Positions 11,511 to 27,468 of a stretch of DNA of 64,000 nt are shown here, in pieces. The DNA lies in assembly GCA_014925825.1 (NCBI GenBank), contig JACGCK010000006.1:186001-250000 (forward strand), written 5' to 3'. The stretch comes from Pholiota molesta. Taxonomy: Eukaryota; Basidiomycota; Agaricomycetes; Agaricales; Strophariaceae. The position numbers were made by a program, and so were the translations under genes. Numbering within the stretch: the first letter of the stretch is position 1; every line of letters starts with the position of its first letter. Below the pieces are notes generated by a model. It was given only the letters and a program-made list of their open reading frames with translations. It was not told the DNA's origin and did not search any database.

Positions 11511-13344
11511 ATGGCAAACTCTGGACCCCAACTCGTAACTGGAGATAAACTTCGGGTTGCTATATGGTGAGCTCTTTGTCTCTTTATCTGAAACTCCAAT
11601 AGTAACCAACTTCACAGCGGCGGGGGCATTGGCGGACTATGTCTCGCCGTCTCCTTATCCAAACATGTGCATCTCGACGTCAACCTCTACGAGTCCGCAG
11701 GTCAATTTAAGGAGATAGGGGCTGGCGTCATGATATGGGCAAGAACATGGCGTATTTTGGAACAAATGGGATTGGCACCAGAATTCTCCAAGATAGCCCA
11801 TGCACCTCCTACAGGTGCTCAAGGTCAGACATGCTGTTTTTTCAATGGGAGAGGATCCATTTTACATTGCATTTTTCTCAAGGAATTGGGTTTGATTATA
11901 GGAGGTCTGACCAACCTTCAAAAGGTTTTCGATTCAAACTTGTTGAGATGCCCTGTAAGCCATGACGTCGTTAGCTCTGTAATTCGTTTAAATCTGATAA
12001 CATCTGCATAGATGGTGTATGTTTCTATATTCGTTATCAACATTCCATATTGACTTCGGATGTTCATCGTTATACTAGTGTATTCGCTTTCATCGTGCCG
12101 AATTCCTAGACGTTTTCGTCAATCATCTCCCAACAGGCATCGCTCACTTTGGAAAACGGCTCGTTTCTTATTTACGCACTCCCAACGAATCGATCTCGCT
12201 TTCATTCAATGATAACACCACCGCCTTATGTGACGTCTTAATTGGCGCCGACGGGATCAAGTCGACGATTAGGGCACAGATGTATCACGAAGCCGCAGAC
12301 GCTTCGAACGATCAGACCTTACTACGGTATATTGAGCCTGTATGGACAGGCACTACGGCCTATCGGGGACTAATACGCGTTCAGGATATACCTCGCAACA
12401 AGGATGGATCCCTGCATAGGACGACCCAAGCTCCCATGATGGTATTGCTATCTTGCTTGTCTTTGTGTCAAGAATTTACTGACAGGAATGGAAAGTATTG
12501 CGGCAAGAGCAAGGTAGGGTCTTCCGAGCTTTTCGATTGTTTGATTCACCGATGCTCAGCCGTTTTAGCATGTCGTCAGTTATTCCATATCGCAAGGTGA
12601 TATTGTGAACGTGGTTACGTTTGCCTCTCAACCCCAGAAGCATGGACAGCACTATGAGGGCGAATGGGTAACGAATTGCGAGAAACAAGAGCTCCTGGAT
12701 TGCTATGCGAACTGGGAACCCGAAGTCGAGAGCCTACTACAAGTAACTTCAAGTCTTTGAGTCTGTGCATTGTATCCCACTTACCCTCCCTCAGTGCATC
12801 GACAAACCCACGCGATGGGCGATACATCATATCCAACCACTACCATTTTACCATAAACAAGGGGTAGTTCTAATGGGCGATTCGGTAACTCCTTCCTTAT
12901 TTATCTTGGAGCTGTCGATGTTTACTTTGTGCAGGCCATGCCATGTCTCCCCATCAAGGTGCAGGTGCAGGACAGGCTATTGAAGTAAATACCCTGAAAA
13001 CATCCTTTCTTTTCGCTCTTTTAATCTTGTCATGTTTGTTAGGATGCTTTCATTCTGGGACATCTACTAGCTAAAACTACACCGAAACAGCTACTCAGGT
13101 CTTTGGATGCCTACCAGGCCATCAGACTTCCCGCTGCAAACAGTGTTTTGACTGGCTCCTATGAATCTGGAATGATGTATGAATTTGATAGCAAGTACGG
13201 CGATGACTACGCACCCTGGGACCCGCCATTCAGCGACAATGGAGGTGGATCGACGAGGTGCCCCTTGAAGCAGAACTTGAATCCACGTTTCACTGGCGCG
13301 GCCACCACCCTACAGTGCGTTGTGATCGTCTAATGACAATCTAA
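11511..13344 (+). CDS. FAD-dependent monooxygenase, salicylate-hydroxylase-like
   Basis: Group A flavin monooxygenase that would hydroxylate an aromatic substrate using NAD(P)H and oxygen; the substrate is unknown. Exon 1 (ATG 11511, MANSGPQLVTGDKLRVAI) splices to CGGGIGGLCLAVSLSK, giving the GxGxxG dinucleotide-binding motif. Then come VNLYESAGQFKEIGAG, FRFKLVEM, IRFHRAEFLDVFVNHLP, the DG motif GADGIKSTIR (near 12245-12275) and the second FAD motif GDS-AHAMSPHQGAGAGQAIE spanning an intron near 12890-12985. About nine introns are present. Near the end the frame breaks at about 13213 (after KYGDDYA). One extra base there would restore LGPAIQRQWRWIDEVPLE, ending at 13344. Without it the frame stops at 13333 with an unrelated tail. 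I think the break is an assembly loss. No partner pathway genes are adjacent. Confidence 0.85.
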
Positions 13345-13510
13345 TGTCGTCGTATTTCGTTAATAGCCATGGAGAATCAATGAAAGCTACATGAAAGTCC
13401 AATATCCTATAGAGTGAAGCTTGATGATGTTACAATATCGATTAATAAAGTAATGTCCGATATCACGAAGAAGTCCTCGAAAACAAAGAAAGGCCATGGC
13501 ATGGGGGCTT

Positions 13511-14378
13511 CTAAACTTTATCTGGCGCTTCATGGCCGCCGAGAAAGTTTTTTGGTTGATGACCAAAGGCATGAGAAGCATCAGAGTATGGATATTGTTG
13601 GGCGAAAGGGTAAGTGTTCTCATGCGCCATGACTGGCTCATATGCGGGGCCCGAGGGCGGGACAAAAGTACTAGACATGCGACGTCGCTCGGCCTTTTGT
13701 GCCCCAAGGAACTTTGAATATTGATATACAACATAACAAGCGTCTACGGCAGACTTTAGTGTTGAGCTGATGAGGTATTTCAGGACACTTACAGGCTTGA
13801 ATCACGATGGGCACGACGACAGATGCGATCATGACACCTTGGGGAATGCGTCTAAAGGCATCCATAGAGTTGCAGAATGCGATTCGGTTTGCGTCTGTCG
13901 AGCCGTTGATGCATTCATCAAGGGTCTGGCCCCGAGTGCGATAGAAAGTGATCAGATACCAGACGCCGCTCCCAATTTGGAGAGTGAGAACGGCGCAGAG
14001 GAGAATGTAAAACGTCTTTACGAAACCATTCTTTCTCAAAATCGCTCCCAAGAAGCTACAAGATAGTCAGAAAAAGAAGCCAAGTATTTAAAATAGGCTC
14101 ACCCAAGAAGGCCGACCAGCGCTGCTGCTGTATAGACAGCTCCGGCAACGATGACGGTTGTCTTGGCCGATTCCATGACAGTACCAACTACATTGGTAGA
14201 TCAGATCGCGCTGTAATTGGAGCAGACAATAAAGACACATACGGTCACCCTTCTGGGAAGCGGAGATGAGCGCCCACCACAGCAAACCTGCGAAGGCGCC
14301 GCAGAACAAGAACTGGAGGAATGAAATGACAATTACACCGAATCGGAGGGGCAGGCAGCATAAAAATTTAGCGGCCAT
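13511..14378 (-). CDS. Small four-transmembrane protein of unknown function
   Basis: The ATG at 14376-14378 opens MAAKFLCCLPLRFGVIVISF, the first hydrophobic helix, running into FLFCGAFAGLLWWALISA. Further exons give a second segment (TTVIVAGAVYTAAALVGLLG), then a third, FYILLCAVLTLQIGSGVWYLI, a short Cys-containing loop (GQTLDECINGSTDANRIAFC) and a fourth hydrophobic segment IPQGVMIASVVVPIVI. The last exon encodes a Pro/Tyr-rich cytosolic tail (SSTFVPPSGPAYEP) and stops at 13511-13513. The two cysteines in the loop between helices 3 and 4 could be disulphide-bonded. The topology recalls tetraspan/MARVEL-like proteins but I cannot assign a family. A TATA box and a duplicated 31-bp element lie directly upstream. 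Confidence 0.75.
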
Positions 14379-14427
14379 AGTGTTTGAGGAAGGGGGGTGG
14401 AGGAATGTTTTGGGCGTTGCGGCGCTG

Positions 14428-14435
14428 TTTATATA
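14428..14435 (-). promoter_or_regulatory. TATA box of the four-transmembrane protein gene
   Basis: On the minus strand the sequence reads TATATAAA, about 50 bp upstream of the ATG at 14378. Spacing and sequence are good for a core promoter, and the duplicated 31-bp element begins just upstream of it. Confidence 0.55.
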
Positions 14436-14437
14436 CC

Positions 14438-14504
14438 AGTATGCAGGGCGACATGCATAGCCGTCAAGTACGCAGTATGCAGGGCGACATGCATAGCCGT
14501 CAAG
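14438..14504. repeat. Exact 31-bp direct repeat, 36-bp period, next to a TATA box
   Basis: Positions 14438-14468 and 14474-14504 are identical over 31 bp (each starts AGTATGCAGGGCGACATGCA and ends TAGCCGTCAAG), separated by TACGC. Each copy contains ATGCAT. They lie between the divergent start codons at 14378 and 14748, immediately upstream of the minus-strand TATA box. Confidence 0.9.
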
Positions 14505-14652
14505 CACTGCAGCAGCACGCGAGTGGCCAAGGGTTGCCCGACGTACACAGCATCGTTGGATGATGTCACGCGTCGCTGGCGTTCTCGACAATCTACTTGC
14601 TGCTCTTCTTCTGCCACTCAGATATCCGGACCGTGTTGGTCCAAGTACTAAC

Positions 14653-14660
14653 TATATAAG
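14653..14660 (+). promoter_or_regulatory. TATA box of the first MAP kinase gene
   Basis: TATATAAG lies 95 bp upstream of the ATG at 14748. Sequence match only. Confidence 0.5.
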
Positions 14661-14747
14661 CCATGTGGACCCTCGTACCCACTCTGCTGTGCCACTGACC
14701 GTGCTTCCGATCTTCTATTCCAGAGTTTCTACTCCATACCTCCACTT

Positions 14748-16653
<1,906 letters not shown>

Positions 16654-17046
16654 GAGGGCTGTGATTGATGTGAATTAAGTATGCGATATTTGGCAAAGCT
16701 CAGCTTTGAAGAGATGAACAACTGTCAAGTGACTACTTAGATTGGACTTGGTGTGCAAGAATACTTCGATTTCCAAGTATCTAGCCTGATATAGTTGGAA
16801 TATGGTACACAGATCTTCTATTGCTACCTGGTGAATATACTACAATAGTACATACACACGTGCACAGCTTGAAGTTGCGAAATGTGGACGAGATACATGG
16901 CGGTGCAATTATTTGGCGTGGCTTGGGCCCTTGATCGTCGGAGGCAGATGTGCATGATCGATCTACTATCGCGAATGATTGATTGACCACTACTCGAGCC
17001 CCTTATCTTCCTTGTCCCAGGACGCGTTCCGTTTATTGCCCCCACT
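16654..17046. other. Intergenic region between the tandem MAP kinases
   Basis: 393 bp containing the 3' end of copy 1 and the promoter of copy 2. I see no open frame with coding character, no repeat and no convincing TATA box. Confidence 0.6.
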
Positions 17047-18940
<1,894 letters not shown>

Positions 18941-19330
18941 GTGAAGCTGCTGCGCAATTCCTATCTCAATTAATTAGGTTGAGTGGGATCATATACCAAA
19001 TGATCTAGCTTTCCCATTGAGGTCGGGCGAAGTGTTCTGTGCAATTATTTGGAAATAGTCGACGATTTCCTATCCTGATATACTTACAACCGGATATTTC
19101 ATTATTGCTTCTCTTGTCTGTTGAGCCTAGGCCCATTGACCCTTGTAAATGTAAATCCTTCTTCCAGTCTTCAAGCAATTGTTGAGCAATTGCTGCTCTG
19201 CGTTCGTGCTTTAAAATTTCCAGCCTCTACTAAGTCCAATGACCAATCTATCAATGTTGACCAACCAGAATAAACAAGCTTTAGATATGGCTAGATATGT
19301 ATACAAATAAACACCCAAGGCAACATAGAA
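18941..19330. other. Convergent intergenic region between MAP kinase copy 2 and TRP1
   Basis: 390 bp between two convergent stop codons, presumably both 3'UTRs. It contains a short imperfect repeat CAATTGTTGAGCAATTG near 19180. Nothing else is recognised. Confidence 0.6.
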
Positions 19331-21859
19331 CTACGCGACAAGAACTTGCTCGCCAATTTCGCTTGTTTCTGCCTCTCCCTCTGGTGTCAGGATGCCCTTA
19401 GCGGCATTGATGAAAGCTTGCAGCTTCTGGAGGTCCTTTCCATTCCCGCTATCGTTTTCTACACCTCCGCTTACATCCACAGCCCAAGGTCGCACTTGTG
19501 CAATAGCTGCTGCCACATTTTCTGGTGTGAGACCACCAGCGAGAATGATAGGCAGGGGATGAGCGGTTTCATGAACGGGTTGCTTCGTTGCGTCCTCCGT
19601 CGATACTGAATTAGTGGATTGGGGACCTGTCACATTTAGTCTTGATTTTCCATCGAGGTCGAGTTCACCCTGCTCAACAACCCTCCGCGCCAGAGCCAAA
19701 TCAACGACTTTGCCACTTCCCCCGCTCATACCGCTTCCGTCCTCTCTTACACTGTCAAGCAGAACGAATTGATGTGCACCTCCACGGGTGATATCCTCGA
19801 TCCCTTTGCCCGACTTCCCAACGTGGAAGGCGCGAATGACGGGCACAGGGATGTGACGCGCCCAGTCGAAAGGCTCCGCACCGTGTAGCTGGACGGCATC
19901 TAGTTGCACTTCTTCCACAACCCGTAGTATATCGGCAAGAGATGCAGACTGGAAGACGCCGACTAACAAAGGACGCGAGCTTGGAGGCGCAAGTGAGAGG
20001 CGTGAGGCATGCGTTGTGAACCAGTGACCGTTGGTGATAGCCACTGGCGGCTCCTGGTATTCTGCGGTGCCGTATCGCAAGCTACGAATAGCATAAGAAA
20101 TCTGCTTTGCGGCGCGAAGGTCAATGAAGCGCTTGGATTTTTCTGCAAACACCAATCCTAACAAGTCAGCACCTGCGTTAGCAGCTGCCAAGGCCTCGTC
20201 CTTGGTTCTGATTCCACAGATCTTCACTAGAGGTGGGCGAGAACTCCACGCTGGGGGACTAGGAGGGGATGGGGGGATCGACAAAAGTTCCCGAATAAAT
20301 GCACTGGTATCTTTTGCGCGCATCAGACTCTCTCCAATCAACACGGCGCCGACGCCTTCAGATGCGTAGCGTTTGACATCCTCCGAGCTCGAAATACCGC
20401 TCAATGCTGCTAGAATGACGTCTTTTCCCTTCACCATGTCGCTTAGTCGACTAGTCGTATTCATGTCCACCTGGAAATCGTGGAGATTACGATTGTTGAC
20501 ACCAATCACTTTGGCTGGGAGCGAAAGTGCAAGTTCCATCTCCTTCGCGTTGTTGACTTCAACCAATGGCTCCATACCCAACTCCAAGCTAAAGGAATAG
20601 AGGTCACGAAGCAAGGCCTCTGGAAGCATGCTTACAATGAGCAGGATGGTATCGGCACCCCACAGGCGGGATTCCAGGACTTGATAGCGGCTGAGAATGA
20701 AGTCTTTGCGGAGAATGGCAGGACGGTTGGGCAGATTGGCGACGCTCAGACGTGCGTGTAGCATATCTGGCAATGAGCCTAGAAACCATTTCGGTTCTGT
20801 CAATACGGAAATAAGATGGGCTCCGGAGAGTGCGTAAGTAAGGGCTTGTTTTGCGGGAGATGTGGAGACAGAAATTGGGCCCTTTGATGGAGAGGCTCTC
20901 TTGATTTCTGCGAACAATGAGGGAGTGTCTGACGTTTGCTTCACCCGAGACACAAAGGGGATGAGGGGTGGGGCGACATTGAGTGCAAGGAGGGTCTCCA
21001 GATCAGCATAAGTGGTTCCTGGTGTAGTTTGTGCTTGCTTTACGTCTTCGAGTCTTTGGGCGTAAATCTTCTCGAGAATAGTGGGGATTTTAGCGGTAGT
21101 TCCTGGCTTAGAGACGATGTTGTTTGGGAGGGCTTCATATGGAAATGGAGGAAGTGTGTTGTCCAAAACTCTTGTCTCTGGATTTTCTTCCCAAAGTCCA
21201 CCGCGAAGAGACAAGAAGTTTTTAATTAAATCGTTGCCTCCTTCACTGAGAATACTCTCCGGGTGATATTGGACCGCTTCAACGGTATATTTCCGGTGAC
21301 GAACTCCCATAATCACACCGGATTCTTCAGTAGCAGAGGTGATCGCGAGCTCGGGAGGTAGTGTACTATGCGCAGCACTCAATGAATGGTATCGGATTGA
21401 TTGGATACCCTGAGGCACTCCCCTGAAGCAGCCTCTATCGTCGTGTCGTATACGACTGACTTTGCCATGCATGATCTCGCCTGCGTATCTGTATTTACTG
21501 TGAACATCGTCTAAGAATGAAACAAAAAAAGATACTCACCCAATTTCTCCACCATAGAGCTCAACCAGACATTCTAATCCCATACAAACTCCAAGGACAG
21601 GGACCTTTCCCTGGAAGTAATTGATGGCGGGTATGGAAATTCCTGAATCTGTCTTGGGATGACCTGGTCCCGGTGAGATAATGAGAGACCTGATCTGGAG
21701 TTGAGGCAGCAATGAAAGGGGTATAGCGTCGTTTCGGATGACAGTGACATCTGCGCCGTGAAGGCAGAGCTGCTGATACAGATTCCAAGTGAATGAGTCA
21801 AAGTTATCGATCATGAGGACATCGAGCTGTCCAGACAAATGCTGGGGTAGAGTATCCAT
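19331..21859 (-). CDS. trp1: TRP1: anthranilate synthase glutaminase / IGPS / PRAI trifunctional protein
   Basis: Tryptophan biosynthesis protein with three activities in the usual fungal order. Exon 1 (21859 down to about 21530) holds the class I glutamine amidotransferase: MIDNFDSFTWNLYQQL, PGPGHP and the nucleophile in LGVCMGLECLVELYGGEIG. One intron follows, then YAGEIMHGKVSRI and QYHPESILSEGG with the His/Glu of the triad. The single long exon continues with indole-3-glycerol-phosphate synthase (FAEIKRASPSKGPIS, AILRKDFILSRYQV, VIGVNNRNLHDF, ILAALSGISS) and ends with phosphoribosylanthranilate isomerase (VKICGIRTKDEALAAANAGA, IILAGGLTPENVA, WAVDVSGGVEND). Stop at 19331. About 820 residues, the usual length. 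The glutaminase needs a separate TrpE subunit encoded elsewhere. Confidence 0.96.
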
Positions 21860-22188
21860 TGTGAAAGACGATGGTCGGGTATTAAAGAAATGTTATGACG
21901 GGAGGAAAGTGTCCCCACAGTAGGTCCACTTGATAATGAGAGATAAAGTGGATGTTCACGAAAATCCGTCTGCGATTGATCTTGATCGGCTTGTTAACAA
22001 CGTGACAATAAGCGACACTAGATAAGATAAAGCTACAACATCCTTCAATCATGATCTTCGTTATGTATCGCCTTCACATTTTACATTCAAAACTTCGATA
22101 CATGATATAGATCAGTACTTTATTCTCGAAATTCTCGACTCCTAGCTCCGTATAAATCGACAGACAAAAAGCATTGCAACGTCTGTCT
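21860..22188. other. TRP1 promoter / carboxypeptidase 3' flank
   Basis: 329 bp upstream of TRP1 and downstream of the carboxypeptidase stop. I looked for a Gcn4-type TGACTCA element and found none. No gene seen. Confidence 0.5.
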
Positions 22189-24839
22189 TTAAGTAGCAGG
22201 GGATTCCTGTCGTCCAAGCAGGAAAGAGATGGTATTATATGCCGCCCATGGTACAAATTCTGTCGAAACAGATCAGTTCCCAAAAACTTCATTGAAACAG
22301 CTAAAGAAAAACATACGCGGTGTCATATGTCCACTGAAGTAGAATTCAACATCTACGCGCATTGCCGAATTCCAATGAGTTTGGCAAGTAGAGTCTAAGA
22401 TAAAGTGAGTTACTTACATGTCAGCTTCCGTTCAGTATGCATATTTCCAAAGACCCCCATGTTCTTGACGGTGAAAGCCTCTTCGTCAATAGGCGTTTGG
22501 AAGCCTTGCTTGCCGCCCCATGTCATATTCCTAAGTTATACAGAATGTATCAGTGATCAATGTAGGACCAAGTTTCAAAGGAAATATTCATACTGGATGG
22601 CAATACGCGTGCCTTCTGAAATTAAAATAAAATCCTACGCAAAATTGTTTTAGTATTTACAGAAAGTTGTTGAAAGTTTGTGGCTTACCGCCAAGCCGTG
22701 GACGATGATTGTCCTGACAGATTTATCAATCACGTTAGGCAAAACACTCAAGGTTGATGGGATGGATGTGTCTCTGCCGGGCCCTCCAGTCGTTGGGTCA
22801 ATGTACACCGAGTTATCCGTGCAAGATTGCCAGTTTATGTGAGGAGCATGAAGAGCATCTTGGACCTTTAAAATTACATTGACTCGATTTGCACACCACG
22901 GTCTCATATAGGAAGGACTTACATCGGTGCTTTATAAATACCCAGTTAGTCCTGGATCAAACGTTGACAAAGCAATAAGTGAAAACTCACCGATTGAAAT
23001 ATATAAACTCTTGCGTTGAGCGAGGGAACCCAAGAACACTCCCTGGACGATAAACCATTGTCAAAGAAGAGCTCCACGTGAAAAGAACCGATAGACCCAC
23101 AAAGATTGGGCCATGTATCAGAAACTCTACGCACAAGTCGTCAGAAGAACCATACTGCATGCAATTGACATATACTCGACATACCGATAAACGTCGAAAA
23201 CGGGATTGAGGCTATCGGATAGTAGCTGTTTAGATGGTGCCAAAAGGAGACTTTCAAAACGCACACTCCAATAGCTCGTTGGATAGGACTATGCATGCGG
23301 CAACTTGAGATAACATTGAAAGTGCCGTTCGTGGCTACGAGAGGAAGTTGGCCCGCCGGTGGATATGTGACAAATTTATCAAGGTAATCTGTGTAGCCAC
23401 ATTCGTCCGAGACTTGCTGAAGCTGGGCCCAGAATGAACTGTTGAAGGGGAATAAGTTCTTGTTTGCCTGTAGAGCCGATCTTAAAGATTAAATGCTGCT
23501 TTACGCAAGAACGGGTCCAACACAAAATATACCTGGGCAAAACGTAGGGCTGGGATCTCTTGTTGGACAAGGTTATAGGAAAGGGAAGGGTCGGCGATCC
23601 AAATGCCTTTCAACGACAAGTCCAATCCGGTAGGGTGTTCGTAAATCCAGTTGGCAATGTACGGCACATCTACAATTTCGGGTTAGTGATCATTGGAAGA
23701 ACGTTATATATACACATGGCAAGGGAATACCCACAGAATCCAGCGTACTGAAAAAGCAGGGAATCCAATGTTTAAGCAACTAATCTCCCATTTTGTAGAA
23801 CATACCCAACATACGTACACTTTCCCCTGCAAGCCACAAATTATTGCCTTTGAGTTCGCTGAACACTTCCAAAAATTGGATCAGGAAGCCCATCAACTGC
23901 TCTCCAAGCTCATCGTCGTTTGAGATACTCGGAGCGCCTTGACTGAACCCAGTCTATCAATGATTCATATCATTAGATTAAGCATTTTCATTTAAAAATA
24001 TATTACTTACGCCAACTGGCTGCTCCACCCAAAGCACATGGGATAAGTTAGTCCAGGAGAAGGGGTTCCTATTACGAGAATGGTAGGTCGGGATTTAATG
24101 TTGAAGAATAAATTAAATACTAAGACCCACGGTGTGGGTGCTGATTGACCCCAAGACCAAGCTGAAGCAAGCTTCTCTAAGTATATCGAAATTTTAACCT
24201 GAATGATTAACTCACAAATCGGTCCATTTTCTTGCAGAAAGCCTTCCAATGAAGAGCATCCAGGTCCACCTGTTTATTTACATGAGCGCCGGAAACGAAA
24301 AATTCAGCGCGGAGAACTACCATTAGTCCAGAAGGTTAAATCTTTTGTATCTGCGACATTGTTTGCCGGCCAAAACCTGCCTCAGGATTTTTGATCTAGT
24401 GATGTTACTTCACAAGATGAACGGGAGTTTTACTAACCAGAAAAACAATTTCCGTGTTTCGTTTTTAGCTCCCGAGATGGGCATTAACCCAGACCAAGAG
24501 GGGCCAGCATCGAAGTTGACTACGTGACAACAAAATTAGTGCATAGAACAGCAATATAAAGAAGGTGCAGTTTATACCATCAGGGATCTTGGTACCGTCA
24601 ACGAAGAATTTCTTAGCGGCAGGATTTTTGAAGGTGATGGTGGAACCTTTTCCAGGAGTTGGCGGTAAACCGTGATCCGCCAATGCAGGCACTGGAGGAG
24701 CAGGCGGGCCTAAGAAATCCTGTAAGCGCTCCAATTGCTCACGTTGAATGCTGCGGGCATTTTCCATGCCAACATCTTGGCCATATGCTCCTTCGAGGTA
24801 CAGAGTCAGCGCAAGTAATCCGGTAAGCCAGAAACGCAT
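22189..24839 (-). CDS. Secreted serine carboxypeptidase, family S10
   Basis: Exopeptidase removing C-terminal residues from peptides, probably extracellular or vacuolar. ATG 24837-24839 opens a signal peptide MRFWLTGLLALTLYLEGAYG with likely cleavage before Q. Across many short introns the family landmarks appear: LWVEQPVGVGFSQGAPSISN near 24030, the nucleophile motif GESYVGMYVPYIANWIYE near 23660, the Asp region IIVHGLADFILISEGTRI near 22650-22700 and the catalytic His in YFSGHMTPQFVPWAAYNT spanning the last intron. The final exon gives LLGRQESPAT and the stop at 22189-22191. About twelve introns make the gene 2.65 kb, for a protein of roughly 560 residues. All three catalytic residues are present. 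A good TATA box lies 47 bp upstream of the start. Confidence 0.9.
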
Positions 24840-26095
24840 ATTGAAAGTGCGACTTGAATTCTGGTAGCGTAGACTGTCTCGAAGATTTTATATTGACCTT
24901 CTGCAGGTGTTGCTAATTTTGAACTAGGATTTCTTCTTGGACAATTCTCAAGCTGTCGTTGAGATAAGAAATCAAACAAAGACCCACATGGTTATAGGGT
25001 CAGCACGCCGAGGAATGATCTTGAGTGCTCACTAACTCACGAGAAAAAATGACGCTTCCCGAATTCCATTTTTTGCCCCTAGCTTGCAAGCTCACGTCAC
25101 ACGTCGTTGGCATGGTTCGACGCGCATTCCATCTGCGAGGGAGCTTTAGGAGAGCTAGCTCATGGATAAAAAAAACAAATATTATCTCTTTATCATTTCG
25201 AATTTCTGGTACCAATATCGCAAATGGCCTCCACGGAGCACGAAGCAGCAAATAGCACATGGGTGATTTCATAGAAGTCAAGAAAAAATCTTCTGCAACA
25301 TCACAGAAGGCTGCGAGGAATTCTAGTTCGATGTATGCCCTGTGTGCAGGCAAAGAGTGAGGTCATAACGGAGCGACAAAAATCCCAAGGTGGATAGATA
25401 TTCTCACTTACTAAGTGATCCAAAGATAAATACCGCAACAAAGCGATACAAAGGTCACTATCTAACGTATGGTCAGAGAGCCACTGGGATAGTATGCAAT
25501 GGTTCGACAGCGTTAACGGAAATTTCTCCGGCAGTTGAACCCAGGTGAGCCGCTGGAATCGTTACACATGATCTAAGGCGGACCGATATATCCTCTGGCA
25601 TATACTATATAGTTCCTTCTCATTTGAAAGCTCGCCGTTCAAGCAAGCCAAAAATTGGCGATCAATGCGCCACTCTTTATTAGGATCCTTTCTTAAGTGA
25701 ACATGGGTTTGTAATGACGTTGTAACGATACGTCAAAGTCGTGGAAAAGAATTGGGAAAGAGATTGCCGTTAACATTATGACCAGTCCAAAAAGTGGTTG
25801 AAGGCCAATCGCCTCGCATTGGTGGCATTTGGCCTGGACAACCTAGAAGATGACCTCCAAATTTCGAACATCGTTTCTACGACATGTTCGCAGTGGAGAT
25901 GATGGTAGACACAACAGGATAGAGAGGAAACAGAGTCGTTTGTAGACCAAGGCAGATAAGAGTTCGATTGAGGGTTCTGATCCTATGGAGGGCAAGACTG
26001 ACTCAGAGAGGCCAGTCAGACCCTAAGAAGAACGAAGACGTGGCAGTGAAGATATACGTTGACATCCTGTGTAAAAGCCAAGATTAGGAATTTGT
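24840..26095. other. Large intergenic gap, no recognised gene
   Basis: 1.26 kb between the carboxypeptidase start and the Mpp6-like stop, the longest gap in the window. Open frames inside it (for example 25000-25353 minus) lack domain signals or splice-linked partners. I see no repeat or tRNA. It probably contains the carboxypeptidase promoter and could hide a non-coding RNA. Confidence 0.5.
24886..24892 (-). promoter_or_regulatory. TATA box of the carboxypeptidase gene
   Basis: The minus strand reads TATAAAA, 47 bp upstream of the ATG at 24839. Good spacing for a core promoter. Confidence 0.55.
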
Positions 26096-26998
26096 TTATT
26101 CAGAATTATGCTTTTTCTTTTTTAATTTTTTGTTTGCCCCACTCGATTCGCCTGGAGTTGCGTCTCTTTCTCGTTTCGCTTTCTTTTTCTGTCGAGCGCT
26201 GTCGATGACTCCTTCGGGTTTAGGAGTAGTGCGTTCCGTCTTAATGTCCTTAGGGTCATCGACACCCATGGGTTTCAGAAATGTAGTAGGTGCTGTGGTG
26301 GAGGTAGCATGGTCCTTCCGTGCTTCCGACCTAAGGTCAGTACCGACGCCACTGTTTTCAAAAATGGATTCTCGAGCAGACTTCGAGTTCTTGCCATCTC
26401 TTGCTTTCGCTGACTGTTCGAAGCCGCGCAAATGACTTGATGACCCTGAAGCAGAGATTGACACAGGTCTAGAGTGCACCTTGCGACCATAGATGTAGTG
26501 AGGCCAGAAGGAGCTGTACTTGTAGGAGCTAAAGCTCCTAAGTCTTTTGGTGAGGACTGAAGAATAGAAAATTGTCAATGTTGGATTGAGATGACTAGCC
26601 AAACGCATACCGAGGATACCAATGGAACCAGTTCGCCTTTTTTATTGAAAACTCGTCGACCTGATGCTTGTTTGAATGGTGTCCCATTGTCGTTAGCATC
26701 ATTGCCGATGACGTTGGACTCCAAGAACAAGAATGGAAGATAGGATGTTTCATGAATGTCCGATGATCTGGTCGATATTGAAGTTTTGTATCATCACCGT
26801 AATGGGAAAGGAAACTCACTCAACCTGTGTATTTCTAGCTGTACCCCATGAATCCCGGACTTCCTGACTTACTTCCCACTTTTCGTCGTCCTTCACTTCC
26901 GCCCTCTCAAGTTCGACTTCTTTCAACTGTTTGGCGCGGTGGGCATTTTGCATGAACCGAAGGCTGAGTGTACTGGTACTGAGCGATTTGCTAGCCAT
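26096..26998 (-). CDS. Mpp6/MPHOSPH6-like nuclear exosome cofactor
   Basis: Mpp6 binds the nuclear RNA exosome and supports recruitment of Mtr4 for rRNA 3' processing and RNA decay. ATG 26998 gives MASKSLSTSTLSLRFMQNAH, matching the conserved LSxxxLxxxFMQ start of the family, followed by LKEVELERAEVKDDEKWEVS and a GRRVFNKKGELV segment in exon 2 that resembles the conserved middle of fungal Mpp6. The last exon is Ser/Lys-rich with YIYGRKVHSRPVSISASG, SARESIFENSGVGTDLR and a basic end KKLKKKKHNSE, stop 26096. Three exons, about 260-280 residues. The assignment rests on the N-terminal motif and charge pattern, so it is good but not certain. Confidence 0.7.
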
Positions 26999-27468
26999 CG
27001 CGTAGTAGCTCTTTTGAAACTAGACTTCAGTTCTAACTATGCAAGGGGAAGACAAGACGAGCTTGAACGTTGGAAAGCAAAGTTTTGGCAAAGTCTGTAC
27101 ACTTGAATGATGTTCAGGACAGAGGTGTTAGCACAATTTTGCCACACGCTACAGCGGCTGCGCGGTCCGCTCCATCTCAAGGACAACTCCCGATATGGTA
27201 TCAACGCCTCAAGCGGCGAGGCCCCACATCTTCTCATCCACTGTCCCAGACGGCGCTGGCCAAGGACGCTTGAAGACCTACTCTTGGATAGGCCCGTAAT
27301 GTCGCTGGGACTCTCCTTCTCTACCTGTAGTCAAGTTAGGTCATACCCCTCAATTACGACTTAAAGTATCACGACTTCGACGAAATTGAAGCGTTCAGCC
27401 CAAGCTCAAGCCCACGGAACCTGTGTCTATAGACAAACCATGTCCAACGATACCTCTACAGGAGAAAG
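26999..27468. other. Divergent promoter region, Mpp6-like and TMEM184 genes
   Basis: 470 bp between divergent starts. Short plus-strand frames at 27070-27364 show no coding character. It includes an alternative upstream ATG at 27440 (MSNDTSTGERCFK), which is not in the same frame as the conserved exon. Confidence 0.5.

Noticed and set aside
25000..25353. 117-codon minus-strand open frame in the large intergenic gap
   Set aside because: No domain, no signal peptide and no splice-linked exons; composition is like the surrounding non-coding DNA.
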